Below are positions 63,901 through 64,000 of a DNA stretch of 64,000 bases, piece after piece (the stretch's first letter is position 1; every line of letters begins with the position of its first letter). The notes beneath the pieces were generated by a model. That model did no database searches and was not told where the DNA came from. It worked only from the letters and a program-made list of their open reading frames with translations. The position numbers and the translations under genes are program-made. The DNA comes from Tritrichomonas musculus. Lineage: Eukaryota; Parabasalia; Tritrichomonadida; Tritrichomonadidae. The stretch spans positions 62,001-126,000 of the forward strand of contig JAPFFF010000030.1 in assembly GCA_039105265.1 (NCBI GenBank), read 5' to 3'.

Positions 63901-64000
63901 TATAAAAACATAAATAATTTTTAAAAAAAAATTATTTTTGCCTCAATTTTTTTTGTTAAAAAAAAAGAAGATATATAAATAAATATAAAATATTTTAAAA

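Noticed and set aside
1-64000. tRNA or rRNA genes
   Set aside because: No cloverleaf with the A and B boxes or conserved rRNA stretch was recognised by eye; a covariance search could still find one.

Overview
The window looks like nuclear DNA of a parabasalid protist (trichomonad-like). Reasons: a very AT-rich background; Maverick/Polinton elements of the kind abundant in trichomonads; short Inr-like TCA(Y/A) start motifs within about 25 bases of many start codons; long genes without obvious introns; and a host gene set of ankyrin/TKL-type kinase, BTB-like/ankyrin, RCC1 and VPS13 proteins. The species cannot be fixed from the sequence alone.

Bases 1-35527 are a nest of three mobile elements. 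The outer one is a Maverick/Polinton running in from the left edge and ending at 35527. It carries an HNH endonuclease, a fibre-like repeat protein, two small conserved proteins, an integrase and a protein-primed type B DNA polymerase. A second, shorter Maverick (4048-11959) sits inside the fibre gene, flanked by the 5-bp duplication TTTCG. A third element (18626-32229) sits inside the polymerase gene, flanked by the 5-bp duplication TTACC. It is a giant palindrome: two 6646-bp arms that mirror each other base-for-base in position, around a 312-bp single-copy centre. Each arm encodes a superfamily 2 (DEAH) helicase-like protein, a 90-aa protein and an acidic protein, and holds about 3 kb of low-complexity DNA studded with short palindromes and 11-bp direct repeats. 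All three elements have AGTAGT at their visible ends, each followed by a hairpin. The palindromic element therefore looks like an unrelated passenger that uses Maverick-type ends.

Bases 35528-47526 are AT-rich and almost gene-free. They hold a pogo/CENP-B-like transposase pseudogene split by an 898-bp TA-flanked MITE, a 41-bp tandem repeat, a small TTAA-flanked inverted-repeat element and a 3.8-kb element with 49-bp inverted ends.

Bases 47527-64000 are host genes: an ankyrin-kinase locus with repeated intron-like spacers, an RCC1-repeat protein, a giant VPS13-like lipid-transfer protein, a DUF4197 protein of likely bacterial origin, a BTB-like ankyrin protein N-terminus and a much-frameshifted ankyrin pseudogene. 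Several of these genes switch sharply between AT-rich ends and GC-rich bodies.
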